A DNA stretch of 64,000 nucleotides from Numida meleagris (lineage: Eukaryota; Chordata; Aves; Galliformes; Numididae), in the NCBI RefSeq assembly GCF_002078875.1, contig NC_034414.1, forward strand, positions 30,603,721 through 30,667,720. The letters are read 5' to 3'. Position numbers and translations under genes: made by a program. Shown here piece by piece: positions 1 to 13,289 of this stretch (within the stretch, counting starts at the first letter, position 1; the number at the start of each line of letters is the position of its first letter). The notes beneath the pieces are model-generated. The model made no database searches. It was not told the origin of the DNA and was given only the letters and a program-made list of their open reading frames with translations.

Positions 1-2975
1 ATTCAAGAGAGTAGCTTTCAATTAGCACTTACTACAGTTGAGTTTTAAAAGATGTATAGGATCCTTAACTGAGTTCTCCTCACTAACCAGAACAGCTCCA
101 TTATTTAACAACATAATTTTGGAATCTATTTTTGAAATTTATGTTAGCTAAATTATGGCAGGCATGCTTTGAGAAAAAAAAATTAGCACTTAAAGAGCAT
201 ATATTTCAATGCATATTTGAAAGACAAGCTTCCATCAAGTACTTTGCACCTCTGAGCATTACGCAATTCTGGAAAAGTGATTTTAAAAAACAAGCACTCA
301 CATGAGGAAAGAACCTGGAAAGACAGAAGGATTTTGTGAAGTGGAATTGCAGTGAATTAAATACTATTAGGCTCAGATGCACAGCACAGAACATAGTGCA
401 CAAAGAGCACAGGCAGATTACACATTGCAGCTGCACAAGCATTTGCCTTAGAGATCTCTGTGTGAACTTGATGGTTTATCATGGCCTCTCTCAGAACAAC
501 ATGTGTCTTCCGGCCTCAAGCTCCCAGCTTTCAACACGAAGCGTGTCAGGCCTTAGACCTTGGTGAGAAATCCTCTAAGGACGTTCCATTGCCTAACATT
601 CTCTGTAACAACTCCAGTGCTACCATTTCAGCTGAGCTGGTAGGCTCTTACTGTCTTTTAAGAGCCGTTGTTCAGTGAGAAATCTGGCAAAACAGGTATT
701 AAGAGAACAACAAAGTGACAATCACACATAAACATGACACATGCCATCCAGGACAAAATACAAAACCAATCTCTAGATTCTACACTGTGTAAAAGAGCAC
801 TCAGTAACGCTAAGTTTTAGCAATTAATTTTAAAATCCTTTACTGACATTGGCAAATCCTAGCCACAATCTGAGTGATTGAGATGTCGAGAAACTAGAAA
901 AAGGAGCAGAAAAAAATTACTTATCTAGACCACGGAGACACTGTCTAAAGCTTAAAATAAGCAAAAAAATCTTGGATCTCAACTGCACACATGCAGCCAG
1001 AATACACAAGTAAATGTAAACCTTACAAAAGGCGTTATTAACATATCCAATGCACGGGCATCCATAATTTTGTGGAAAACAGAAAATATTTCTGGTGTCC
1101 ATTCAGATGAAGTCCTGTATCTGCTAGACTAAGTTTAAGGACATATATATCAGCTATCAGTGAACCATTTTCTTTTTCAGCCTGCAGAAGTATAGCCATT
1201 TCTGAAAACAGGTAGAATTCTGATATTTAGCTATGTTCAACGAAACTCTGATATGAAGTAAGCTTCTTACAAAAACTGCTGCGTAATCAGCAAGTGGATA
1301 GGTGATAAGCTATTAAAGAAATTATATGGATTTCATTAATTTGATAAGCTCAGTACAGGCCCACTCTATGCCGTAGCACAGCAGAAGTTTTTCTAAGGCA
1401 CAAACTCTGGGGCATCAGCAATAACCTTGCCCTCCCTGCCTACTCTGCCCACACTTGAGATTAAAAAAAAAAACAGGCTGGCAGCTTCTGAACCAGAGTG
1501 GGTTTGGCACAACTCATTCTGTGGAGCAGAGACATTCTTCTTAACAGCAACTGTCAGACCATCCTTCACACAGTGGATAGAGCAGCAATCCCTGCTTTCC
1601 AAGGCATTTCCTACACCCAGCTTCTGAATGGCTGTCTCCACCATTCCCTATGGAAAGGCCCTCCCTTGAGAGCAAAAATTCATATTTGTCTACTTTGCCA
1701 AGAGGCACTGGGGGCAGCTCTGGTTCAGTATCGCACTTGCTAATGACCATTAGGTGGTTAGTTAAAAAAAAACATTGCTCTCACAAAAGGCCTCATTTTA
1801 ACACTAAGGATAGAGTGACATCAACGCAAGGAAAAACTGGTGCCAAGTTAATAAAAGGATCTACTTCACTGCCCACCTCCACCTTTCATTAAAGTGGCTG
1901 CAGTCAGATTCTGGCAAAATCACTGTTCAGAGATCTCGATGCATCTTTGAAACTGAAGTCAAAATGAAAAGAGACACTATGTGAGCACAGACCACCTACA
2001 CAAAGTTAAACCATATGAAGTTCTATACTGCTCCTATGACGCAGTGTTGAAATCCTTACTTACTGTTAGCACAGTTAACTTATTCCAGGTTACAAGATCA
2101 TAATCCTATTTTGCATGTAAAGTCTGGAATGAGGAAAGTCATTTTTTTTTGCAATAAGGAACATTTCCTCTATTAGGAATTGTCACTGCGCAAGATTTTC
2201 CCCCATCAATACTTTCTCTTACAATAGAGTTGTTGAATTTAAAACAGAAGCGTGGTTCTCTAACCACAAAAATTCAAGAAAGAGCAAAAAGCAATAGAAT
2301 CCTTAAAAGGCTTGTGTTTTTAGTTTTCATTTTAAATATTGTATTAGTGAAGTTGTATTAAAATTAGATATGGCACCAATCTACAAGCACTCAGTTAAAA
2401 CTGAACAGACCCTAAAGTTACAAGGCTTTATATGCAGCCACTATTAAGTACTGTTTTGAAGAGATACATAGGGATGAAGAATAATGTTGTGATATGTCAC
2501 TATTCTCTCCCATCTCCCAGTAGAAAGCACAGGCATAACTATTTGAAGCTCTGGAGGATTTTGACAAGTTTTGGACTTCATAACCATTAAGCAAGCTGTA
2601 AATTTTACTTGAGTTTTCATCTAGTGCCTTTAATAAAATTGTGGATTTTAATCAAGTAAAATCACTAAGTACATGTTATACATTCTACTGAAATTGAGAC
2701 AGAAGAAAACGAAAAAAAGTATTCACAGAAGTTTTTATATGTGAGTTTAGAATTGATGAGGTGCTTCCTCAACTGTTTGCTTTGGACACAAAGTGCAACG
2801 TTTTTCCTCCATCGTGAAGTCACATTTTAATTGCCCTTGTGCATTTTATTATATTTTAGAAGAAAACATCTTCTGCATACATGTATTTGTAGAATGCATT
2901 TTGGCAAACTAGATGAAAATCCCAGGAATTCTGATAGCTTTTTCATTCCATGATAGTGAAATTTTCCAAACACAA
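1..2975. other. Intergenic, no gene recognised
   Basis: AT-rich sequence with stop codons in all frames and no exon-like block that I recognise. The only compositional change is a more GC-rich patch at about 1390-1750, which is open for short stretches on both strands. It matches nothing I know and has no splice-site framing. Confidence 0.6.
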
Positions 2976-2978
2976 GGG

Positions 2979-3250
2979 CTGCTCTAAAAGTAATGCCTCC
3001 TATTTCATTATATTAGCCCATGACATCAGAGGCAGACATTGGTGGTATGGCAGTAGAGGTCAAGCCTTCCCACCAACATTCCTTTACATTTTGTTGTTGC
3101 GTGACAGATGGCAGCAGATGGCCAGTCACAAAATGACATCTGACAGACGTGCACATGAAGCAGAGGTGTGCCATTTAAAGAAGTGCACAGTCACACAAGT
3201 TCAGAATCCTGAGTTCACTGACTTTAGCAGAGCAATACAAGAAGAGTAGT
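2979..3250 (+). mobile_element. Mariner-type DNA transposon fragment (Galluhop/Mariner1_GG-like)
   Basis: The block opens with GGGCTGCTCTAAAAGTAATG followed by CCTCC. I recognise this as the terminal inverted repeat of the mariner elements described from chicken and turkey. The next ~180 bases keep the 5' untranslated character of that family. After about 3170 the similarity I can follow fades, and the opposite terminal repeat (the reverse complement, GCATTACTTTTAGAGCAGCC) is not found downstream. The copy is therefore a truncated, non-coding relic with no usable transposase frame. The right boundary is approximate. The family name is from memory and not from a search. Confidence 0.7.
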
Positions 3251-3259
3251 GCCTTATTT

Positions 3260-6200
3260 TTGCTAGCAGAAAAAGGCAGTCATATGAAGAAAAAACACTC
3301 AAACTGTACCCCACAGTCTGAATTTGCCTCCTGCATTTGTGGTATTTCCTGGACTACTGGGCCAACAAGTGAAGTACAGAATAAAAAAAGCCTGCAAGAC
3401 AATCATGTGTCAGCATTCCCCATCCACTCAGAAAACACCCCTTAGTTTTACAGGAGATCCATGAAGGCACCCAGGCACAGAATTTAATATGCATAGCAAT
3501 TGCAAAGTGTTGTTACAGTAAATATCGTTAAGTTAAATATAAGAAAAAAGTATTTGTATTTTGTCAGATACGTGTTCCACGTAGTTGTTTCTTTGATAGA
3601 AATTTTCTCCATTGCAAGATTTCATTGCCCAGATAACTGCTTTATTTCTTCCCATTTCTGCCTCTCATAGGCAGTATAGCAGTAGAACTCTGCCGGATAT
3701 CTCAGGGGGATGTCACTTCCCCACCTGTCAAAATGGTGTACCTGTCCAGACTGAGATTGAAGTCCTCTGTTACACATTTCTGAAGGAAATACAGGTCTGT
3801 AAAATGGTGGGATGTGCACCTGCTTCTTACCCAAAGACAGAATCAAACCCCCAGCTGGGCATAGGACCATCACCAGGCATCAGCTTAATACTCAGGAAGT
3901 CCTGGACCTCTTTTGTAATGCCTTTGTAGCTGCAGTCTTGTACAGATACAAATCTACATCAGCCAGATCCAGTCAGATCCTTTGCTGACTAGAATGTTTG
4001 CAGTGTTTAAAATCTACTCTCATAAGTGAATTTGTCTACCCCTTTTTTTTTTTTTTTTTGATCTGGAGTAGTGCTGCGTCCAATATGCCAGTTCCATAAT
4101 TATACATTTTCTGAAAAATATTTGCTTGTTCACAAGTGTGCTGACAGAATTTCACAATTTCATTGTGTCACATACTTTTTAAAATTGTAAGTAATATAGT
4201 AAATAATTCTGAAGAATATAGTACAATCCATCAGCAGAGCTCCTAGATTGTCTTAAGTGTTGCATTTCTTTTTAAATTGGAAATTCATTATGTTTTTCTT
4301 AATGACATTTGAAACCCACTTTCCTGCTTAGCCTGTTCTTGAAACTTATGTTGCTCATAAAGATCTCACAGAAAGCAACAGTTCGTGTTTGTTACTGAAA
4401 TCATGTTTGACCATGCTGATAACCTACACTCTGCATATCTACGTTTTACAGATCCAGAACGTATTTGGATTTTTGATAAGTATCTCACTGAATCTGGACA
4501 TCACAAATGGACTTTAATAAAATATAGGATTAATTTTATTATTAAGGCTAGCCAATAAAAAGCATCTAGATATCCCATCATGAGTATCTAGGTTTGATTG
4601 ATTTTATTCTTATGCTGAAGGAATAGAAGTCCAAGAGATTTTCCAGATGGACCGAAACACCCTACCACTTGGAGTCTCACCACAAAAACACTTCAGGTTG
4701 AACAACTGCCAGGAGATGCATGTGTGTGGTGGACATGCATGCATGTCTCTTGGTCTCTCTCTTCCTATTTTTATAGGATCTGACCTCTGGCTTTCTTTCT
4801 TCAGTAGCTTTAGCCAATCCAAAATATGTAGACACTAAGTTAAATCACTCATTTTGTTTATGTGGCAACAAGTTCAGACTTCTTGCTGAAAAAATGTTCT
4901 TGGCTTTGGACAAAGCAGCCTTTGAGATGCTTCCATCTGTTTTAAATGTGCCACAAATCATAGTATGGAAACCATCGCCCTTAACTGGTAGCCAATTTGC
5001 TGAACAAACCTATATTAAAAAAAAAATGCAAGAATGATTCAACTGTAAGCTATTTTCATATTTTTATATCATTTAATTTAAAAGGAATTCAGACCTTGTA
5101 TGGAAGAAATCTAGATACCTGTTATAAATTTGCCTGACTGGTCTGAGTTGTACAGAGACAAGGAATAAAATTAACTAAAAATGGTTCTTTCAAAATTCAC
5201 AAATTGCTATTATCAAGTATGGAAAAAAGGAGTAAGCCCTTTAGCTTTGTATTTAGTACATTTCATAACAGGACCTGACCATTGTTGTGAAGGTAATCTT
5301 TCAATCCCTCAGCCATTTTACCTCTTTTTGCTTCTACTCCAAGAAGGCAACATACCATGAGCTTGAGAGATTGAGTCAGTAGTACAACAGTGAGAGCTGA
5401 GGTAGTCCCTGGTCTCCTCACAAATCTGCTCCTCCTTTTCTTGAATATGATCCAGCCACTTGAATTTACTCTCCAAGACCACTCCTCACTCCTTCCATCC
5501 ACTCAAGACACCACCATGGCGTATCACCACGCTGGAAAATTGACAGTAGCAAGTTGTATTAGACTACACTAAAGAGCAGGGCACCATCAACTCACATAAA
5601 GTTTTCTGCCCATAGTGTTTGAATACATACTTCTCCCATTTATTTATTTTTATTCGTTTATCTTGTCCAAGTTAAATAAAGCAAGACAAAGAAATACTTT
5701 TCACAATCTGGACCTGAGTTCTTTTCAAATACAGCTCCTTCCAACTCCAAAAAAATTAAGCTGCATCTGAAGACAGTGATTAAAATGTGTTAGAAAGTAT
5801 AATTAAGTCTATACTTGCATTAGATTTTGTATGAAACTAATTACAGGATTCATTCAAAAGAGAACAGCAGATACTGTGTAAAACCTTGAGCAACCTTTTC
5901 AAATATACATTGAAGGCCACAGCACATATGTTCTATTTTAAAATCAAGCAGAGCATGGGAACATATCCTTATCTATCTTGCACCATGCAAAAACTGAGTG
6001 AGATAAAATTTTGTCTCATCTTTCCTCCTGGACATGGTCTGTTTTCAGATCTAGAACAGACAGAACATTTATGAAGTCCTGAAGCCAAGCACAAAGGACT
6101 GTGCCTACCATGGTGAGTTGCCTGCGATCACATCTCGTGTCTCATGGCTGAGTTCCAAAATTCTTGTTGAAGAACTCTGCTTAGGAGAGCCAGTGATGCT

Positions 6201-6970
6201 AGGAGGCACCTGATGCTGCAGCATCCAAAAGTACATCACAGTTCTCCATACTTAAACCAAAAGATGAGGTGATATAAACACTGGATTTTGCTAAGCTTGA
6301 GAATAACCTGAAGTTTGACCCCATCAATAGAGGCAGAACTCTGCTGCAAGGTAAGGGGAGAAAAGCCACCAAGCCACAAGCAAAGGCTAATATGTAACAA
6401 AATAAGTACAAAACCTCGTTTCTGTATGCAGTATTTCAAAAATGTATCAGGAGAAACTCATTGCAGCAAGGTCCCTCATTTTTGACTGAGGATCTCAGCT
6501 CTACTAGACTTTATGCCGTATTACATCTTGTTACATGTGGTCAAAATAATAATATCAGGGCTGCACGAATTTAGTAAACAAAAAATACTCTGCTCCTTCA
6601 TTTGAAAAGGATTCTTACATGCCCTATGTAACTAAATTCTCTTACTCTATCTACATGCTTTTTGCAAATGCAGATGCTGTGAAGTATAGCCTATGCATAA
6701 AGCAGAAATGGTATTTGAGCATCTAAAAAAAAATCAGGCCAAATCTATGAGCTGCTAAAGTTCACAACTGATCTGTGAGGCTAGTCTTCCACTCCTTTCT
6801 CTATTATGTTTTGACTTCATCAGGTCTCCTAGCACTACCTGAACAAAAGCAGGAGCATCAGGTGGGCAGTTCTGCACCTCAGCCGGAGGCACTCTTCTGC
6901 TTGCAAAGTGCTGCTGCCTGCATGCAATCAACAGCAACATGGGGGTACTGTGAAGAGCATGGGATACATG
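3260..6970. other. Intergenic, no gene recognised
   Basis: AT-rich, with a 17-base T run at 4043-4059. A minus-strand open stretch at 3622-3873 is rich in aromatic residues but has no start or splice context that I can support. Minus-strand sequence around 5260-5500 reads weakly protein-like in two frames and may be an old transposon remnant. Neither can be assigned. Confidence 0.5.
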
Positions 6971-6974
6971 GGAG

Positions 6975-7070
6975 TTGCATATTCCACAAGCACTAAGGAG
7001 ATTAAGTCTCATTTCCCTGTGGGTCCCAAACACCCCTGTAAGAACAGAATTCTATGATTCTCTGATTCTA
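6975..7070 (+). mobile_element. Possible CR1 3'-end remnant
   Basis: The block ends in GAATTCTATGATTCTCTGATT, close to the direct repeat (ATTCTATG)n that closes CR1 elements. The preceding bases resemble the short pyrimidine-rich segment before that tail in only a loose way. If real, it is a very short 5'-truncated copy in sense orientation. The tail itself is the only firm evidence. Confidence 0.4.
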
Positions 7071-7074
7071 ACAG

Positions 7075-8940
7075 ACCCTTGAATGGTTAGAGTAAAAACT
7101 CAATTCTAGTCACAAGCCTCCATCGCATCTGTAACACTTAATGCTTATTAGTATTGCAATACATGTCAATCCTTTCTGCTATCAATATTATGAAAATTTT
7201 AACTGATGGGATCTTTCATTGCTAACGCACCCTTAGTAGTACCATTTGCTCTGGGTTGGCACTTGGCTCTCATTGCTTTCCTGTAAATTATGAGTCTTAC
7301 TTTTTCCAGAATAAATTGCAATAAATATTCACCAGGATCAGATATCTCCAAGATCAGTGACGCCAAAAACATGAAGGAGGACGTTCATAATTCAACCATG
7401 CTTGCACTCGCACTTCTCTAAGTTTGAATTACATGAGTTAGGGAAAACTGAAAAGAACTTCCATACAAGATTAGTTTTTATTTACTTACCCTGGATCCTG
7501 AACAACACATGTCTGTTTTGCACCATTTTAAGGATAACTCAAACTCTTTTTTAGGAATGGTATAAAATGACATTGTACTAGTGATTTGCCACCATTGTAA
7601 AAGCTTTAATTTCATAAAGCAGAACTTCAAATGACTTAACTATGTCATAATTTTCACTTCATCGCCTCTAACTACTCCTCAGCAGATATCACTACTTACA
7701 TCTCTAATTTTACAATCAAAGAAGTCACCTTGCTGCTATATTCCTAAACTTTTATTAGCTTGATGAAATCCTTGGAATCCATAGCCTTACTGAGTCATCG
7801 CTCCAGTCTGGCATATTCAGATGGATCTAGGACTCAAATCCGGGAGCAGGCAGTGCTTACAGTTGTGTCCTTATAAGGCATTTTGGCTGACTTCAAATCA
7901 TTGCTTTTTCTATCAAGTTTTATATTGCAGTGAGTTATTTATGCTCTGCAAACTGGGAGCTCTCATTCCTGAGAGTATTACAAAGTTGTTAGGTCAGAAA
8001 TAACAGCTTAGACCCTGACTTCTATACACCCCTCCAACAGAGTAGGAAAGGAAGTAGCTCACAGTCCTTCCCTATTTGCAGACAGCTGGAAGACTAATGA
8101 TCCTATAAGCTGAGCACCATGTAGAAGGAAACACTAACCTCTGAGCTTTCAGCAGATTGTCAGCTTGTGCTCACTCACACAGTACTCCTCTACAGGCATT
8201 ATGCTTCCATATACTTCACCAAGACCTGCTAAACACCAGAAGGCAACCGTTTTTTTCCTCCAAAGTTCTGGCCTACTGTTTTGCTAAGAGAGCAAAAGCC
8301 TGGATTAAAAGAGGGGCCACCCTTCCCCTGCTAGTACTGGCTGAAGCAAACCATGCCCTCCCACCATGTCCCACTAGACACTATCGCAACTCTGCCTTCT
8401 CTCCACTCCTTGTCAAACCAAAGCTGCTTCCACCACATCCTCCCAGCAATTACTCGATCTCTTAGATCCTAAATGTAACAAGTGCGCTTCTTTTTCCCCC
8501 CCATGCTGTAGTGTTTAATCTCAGTACCAATGTTATCAATAGCAAGGGCAGATGCTTATGGGATAGAAATCTGTGTGTGTACAGTAAATGCACACTAAAA
8601 GGCTTTCTGACCAGGGTCTGGAACTACCATAAATAAAATGAATAACTGAAACTAGAATATTGGAAAACATTCACATCACTGAGACATATCTACCTAGTTA
8701 CTCAATATGCCAAACAAGTCCACAATGGGACTTTCTCAGCTTTCCCCAGAATGTAGACACAAGGGAAAGTAGCATCCCACAAATACTTACCATAAATCCC
8801 AACCTTTGTTCTGAGCTGCATACACTAGGTTGAAATACCAGCCAGTTTAGACAGAGAGGTGCACGCAAGTCTGTGATTCAGTTGTCATACAGAGAAAGAA
8901 TGTAAACTGCAGTGAGAAGTGGAAGACTACATTTTTATTA
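7075..8940. other. Intergenic, nothing recognised
   Basis: Ordinary AT-rich sequence. Short open frames, for example at 8157-8465, have no recognisable domain or splice framing. Confidence 0.6.
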
Positions 8941-8944
8941 TTAA

Positions 8945-9497
8945 CTTTCATGGTCATTTGAGTTGGAAGGGGCCTTTGAAAATTATCTAATTCAACTCCC
9001 CTGCAATGAACAGGGTCACCTACAGCTAGATCAGGTTGCTCAGAGCCCCATCCAACTTGACCTCAGATGTCTTCAGGGAGGGGGCTTTCACCAGCTCTCT
9101 GGGCAACCTGTTCCAGTACCTCACCATCCTTACTGTAAAAAAAAATCTTCCTTATATCCAGTCTGAATCTCTCCTTGTCCTATAAAACAGACCCTGCTAC
9201 GGGGTCTGTCTCCTTTTCATATAGCCCCCCTTTAGATACTGAAATTTCTTTTGATGCAGCCCAGGATATGGTTGGCTTTCTGGGCTGCAAGGGCATATTA
9301 CTGGCCATCCACCAGTACCCTCAATTCCATTTCAGCAGGGCTATGCTCAATTCTCTCATTCCCCCAGCTTATACTAATAGTGGAGGTTGCTACAACCCAG
9401 GTGCAAGACCTCACACATGGATCTGCTTAACCTCATGAAGCCCACCTGGACCCATTGCTCAAGCTTGTCTAGGTCTCTCTGGATGGCAATATTATAA
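8945..9497 (-). mobile_element. CR1 LINE, 5'-truncated, internally deleted
   Basis: This is the reverse complement of a CR1 3' end. Reading along the + strand it shows the signature order GGAAGGGGCC, CTGCAATGAACAGGG, 'cacctacagctagatcaggttgctc', 'accatccttactgtaaaa', then the reverse-transcriptase C-terminal region (TTTCTGGGCTGCAAGGGCA) and AGGTCTCTCTGGATGGCA. The element therefore lies on the minus strand with its 3' end at about 8945. Compared with the related copy at 12.4-13.3 kb, about 250 bases are missing at the junction near 9240-9250. The reading frame is broken and the copy is inactive. Confidence 0.9.
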
Positions 9498-9499
9498 TC

Positions 9500-12350
9500 A
9501 GTCAAAAACAACAAAGAGCAAGATTTTCATTTTTACTAAGCAAAAAAATCAGTACCAACTGGGAAATAGTCATATTCTCAGATTTTAAAAATCACTAAGA
9601 GTGCAGTCAGTCCTTTGTAAACCTTTTCTGTGTAAAGTATTCTGGCTGCCCTTTTACTTCACTAATACACTGTTCCTGCAAACTGACATTCCTTTGTGTG
9701 CTTTGCTATCAATACTTTATTGTTCTCTTCTCCTACAGCAACCCCTACTGTTAAAAATTAAACTGAAATTCTCAACTGTAAGTCCACAAGCTTATTTTTA
9801 AGAAACAACAAACAGCTCACACATTGAAAGCGATCCTAATCCTGTTACACAATGTGTTTTGTTTCCCTAACATCTTCAGGAGCAAATACTATCTAAATTG
9901 GTCTCTGGACACAACAGACATGAACGACAGATTTACGAGACAGCTTTCTGAACATCACGAGAGAAACCTGACTGAAATAACCATACTGACATTCCGCTCT
10001 GGGCTAGGTCAGTGACAAAACTCAGATGCAGACTAAGATCTTTTTCTTTAAATCCAGCGTCCAACTTCCCCTCTGACTTAAATAAAACACTAAAAATCAA
10101 AAGCAGGTATTCAAAACAAGCTTATATTTAGGAAATTCTTCTTATAAAATTGGATCCAATCTTACTTTAAGATTTCGTTTACAGTGGATTATGATCTCAG
10201 GTTTTGGATTCAGTTTTTTTCCTTAACTCTTCTTAAACTGTGAGATAGCAGCTTATATCCCTAATCTAGTGTTCACGCTCTGATGAAATGCGATACAGCA
10301 CAGAAAATGGATGCCTACAGAAAGTTCAAGTTAATTTTTCAGCCTAGCAAAACTAAGTGAATAGTTAAAATTGAATAACAAAAAGCATGCACTTTAAGGC
10401 TTATTAGATTGCTTTGACAGAAGGCTGGTTCACAGCTTCTGTTCCCAGATTTATAGAAACTGACAGCAGAGCTACTGTTATTCCTTGTTTTGAAAAAAAT
10501 GTATTCTACATTTTTCTGTGACTAAGGTCACCATGCTCCCTACAGCACATTGTGAGCAAAGTTCAGGCCCAAGCAGCCCACTAGCAGACTATTTTTATGG
10601 TCACATACAGTCTTTTATACTTATTAGGATTTAAAACAATGTTATAGATAGAAACACTCCATTTACTATATTATACTTAATTCAAATTTGAATTGTTCAC
10701 AATTTCAAAAGACAAGCTGTTTAAAAGAAACACACTCTTTGCCTTTAACTAACTGCAGAAAGGTAGCATTTTTGACTTCCACAAGCTCTCACATCTGGCT
10801 TTTATTAATCTCTAAAGAATCTTAAAAACCTTAAGAAACATTTTGTACCATCTTCTCTGATCCAGAACTTTGGTTACGAACCTACACTTGATTATGAATC
10901 CCCCTGACAAGTCATTCCAGACACACATGAATGTGAGGATTTCCTACAGACAAACACGGCAAGAAAGTTTGAGTAACCGTATCTATGAGCAGACAGCAGG
11001 CCAGTATCACCTCTAACTGCTTGGGCCTGCCAACAGCTCTCAGCTCTGGTTATTGACTTTCCCTGAAGTCTTCCTTGCCACAGATTCATTGTTCTTAGTG
11101 TCTAAACAATCTATTTGGCCATTCAGTCATCAGCAAGAAGGGTACGTGTTTGTTGATTTGCAAGGTTAATCCTCAGTAATCCCATCTAGTAATAGAGCGC
11201 TCACTACTAGAAAATTGGCTTTTACCATCTGAACTTAGGAAAATACTACACGTCTCAAGATACTGCATTATTTTCTTAGTAAGATTAACTACAATTCTAG
11301 ATGCTTTCAGCCAGCTTTCACTTTCCCAGTGATTCTGTACTCAGGTGAAAAACATACCTGCAGAATGCTCCCTGCTCTTTAGTGATTGGTGCTACATGAA
11401 AACATCATTTGAAAATACAAGTCCTTTTCTCATTACCCAACATAGAAAAAAAAAAAAGCTTTCAAAAATCTCTGCAGAAAGAAGTACAAGAGATCAGCAC
11501 AGAACTGCATAGAAACTGCTTTTATTAATGGCTAGAATAATTACCTTATTCAAATTACCATTCCTTATCATCACCTTCAAGGTACAAAGGAGACACGGGC
11601 TGAACTGCAAGCTGCAACTGAACTATTGACATTGCTTACCCTTCTATAGTTAGGCCCCAGTAAGTATATCTTTATGAAAGAAATTACTAACAACCTAGCT
11701 AATAAACCACATGCCCTTAGAAGCCAAACACATCAACCTCTCTAAAGAGAGCAGCTAGCAAGTATTAAAAGGACCATTCACGTCCATGGAGCTGCAGTTT
11801 AACTCAGTGGTAGCTCAGCAAACAGCCATTTACTCACTCACTTCCCTCCAGGAAGGATAAGACAGAGAACCAGAAATAAAATAGAACTGGTGCTTTGAGA
11901 TTAAATAACCATTGACTAGGACAAAAGAAGAAAACAGAAACTTAAAAAAAACAATGCAATTACTCACCACTTGCTGACTGACACGTAGCAGCCATAAGAC
12001 TCTCCTCCAGCAACATGAAGCCTCCTTCTACTTCTCAACACACAACCCACATCGCTACTCCATGCCAGCTCCTTCACAGCTTTATGGCCTTCTAACCACA
12101 TGGTATGGAAAAACTGCTGGCCTAATTGCCTAATCCAGGCCACCTGTCTTAGCTCTATTCCACCCCCTGCTGCCCTGCCACAAAGGCAGCACTCTGCCCC
12201 TCATAATGGGTCTGGTCCTGGGTGTGCTTCTGTTGCTCAGGGAAAGCTGTATGTTAATAAATTATTAACTGTTTGGCTGAAACCAGAAATGCTATGGAGT
12301 AGTTTAAATATGCTGAACTCCTTAGGAAAACTTACATTAGCTTCACTGCG
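9500..12350. other. Intergenic, no gene recognised
   Basis: AT-rich sequence without recognisable exons or repeats. The short antisense and sense frames in it carry no domain that I recognise. Confidence 0.6.
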
Positions 12351-12354
12351 TTTT

Positions 12355-13285
12355 ATAGAACTGTAAAATTGCTTGAGTCAGGAGGCATCTTTAAAGGTCC
12401 TCTACTCTAACTCCCCTGCAATGAACAGGGATATCTACAGCTGCAACAGATTGCTTAGAGCCTGCTCCACCCTGACCTTGAATGTCTCCAGGGATGGGGC
12501 TTCCACCATCTCCTTTGGCAACCTGCTCCTGTGCCTCACCATCCTTACTGTAAAACCAAAATTTCATTATTTCTAATCTAAATCTCCCCTCTCTCATTTT
12601 CAAATCATTTCTAGTCCTATTACAACAGACCCTGTTGGCATCTGCATCCTTCCTGTTGATAGGCTCCCTTTAGATACTGAAAGGCTACTCTCAGGTCTTC
12701 CTGCAGCCTTCTCTTCTCCAGCCTGAACAGCCCCAGCTATCTCAGCCTGATCTCATAGGGGAGATGTCCTATCCCTTAGATAATTTTCATGGCCCTCCTC
12801 TAGATACACTCTAACAGATCCACGTCTCTTCTGTACTGAGGACTTCTCATCCAGACACAGAATTCCAAGTGAGGTCTCACCAGCACAGAGTAGAGGAGCG
12901 GGATCACCACCCTTGACTTGCTAGCTACGCTTCTTTTGATACAGCTCAGGATATGGTTGGCTTTCTGGGCTGCAAGAGCACATTGCTGGCTCATGTCCAG
13001 CTTGCCATCCACCACTACCCCCAAGTTCTTTTTGGCAGTACTTTATCCTTTTGCCCCCTGGCTTGTACTGATAGTGGGGGGTTGCTACATCCCAGGTGCA
13101 AGACCTTGCACATAACCTCATGAGTTTCACCTGGGCCCACTGCTGGAGACTGCCTAGGTCTCTCTGGATGGCACCTCGTCCCACAGGTGTGTCAGCTGCA
13201 GCCCAGAATACAGTTGCCTTTCTGAACTGCAAGGGTGCACTGGGGGCTCATGTCTAGCTTGCCACCACTATCCCCAAGCCCTTTG
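12355..13285 (-). mobile_element. CR1 LINE, 5'-truncated, RT C-terminus and 3' UTR
   Basis: Antisense CR1 with a longer span than the copy at 8.9 kb. On the minus strand, bases 13024-12800 read as the C-terminal part of the CR1 ORF2 protein: a [18 protein letters not shown] segment, then [33 protein letters not shown] and [11 protein letters not shown]. These are hallmarks of the CR1 reverse-transcriptase tail. Further toward 12355 the sequence is the non-coding 3' part with CTGCAATGAACAGGGATATC. Beyond about 13195 a second, diverged copy of the module at 12938-13028 appears, so the 5' side is rearranged. The copy is a relic. Confidence 0.93.
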
Positions 13286-13289
13286 AACT

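Noticed and set aside
5263..5502. Minus-strand protein-like stretch considered as a CR1 ORF1 or retroviral remnant
   Set aside because: Two frames each read partly plausibly, but no motif is specific enough to name an element.
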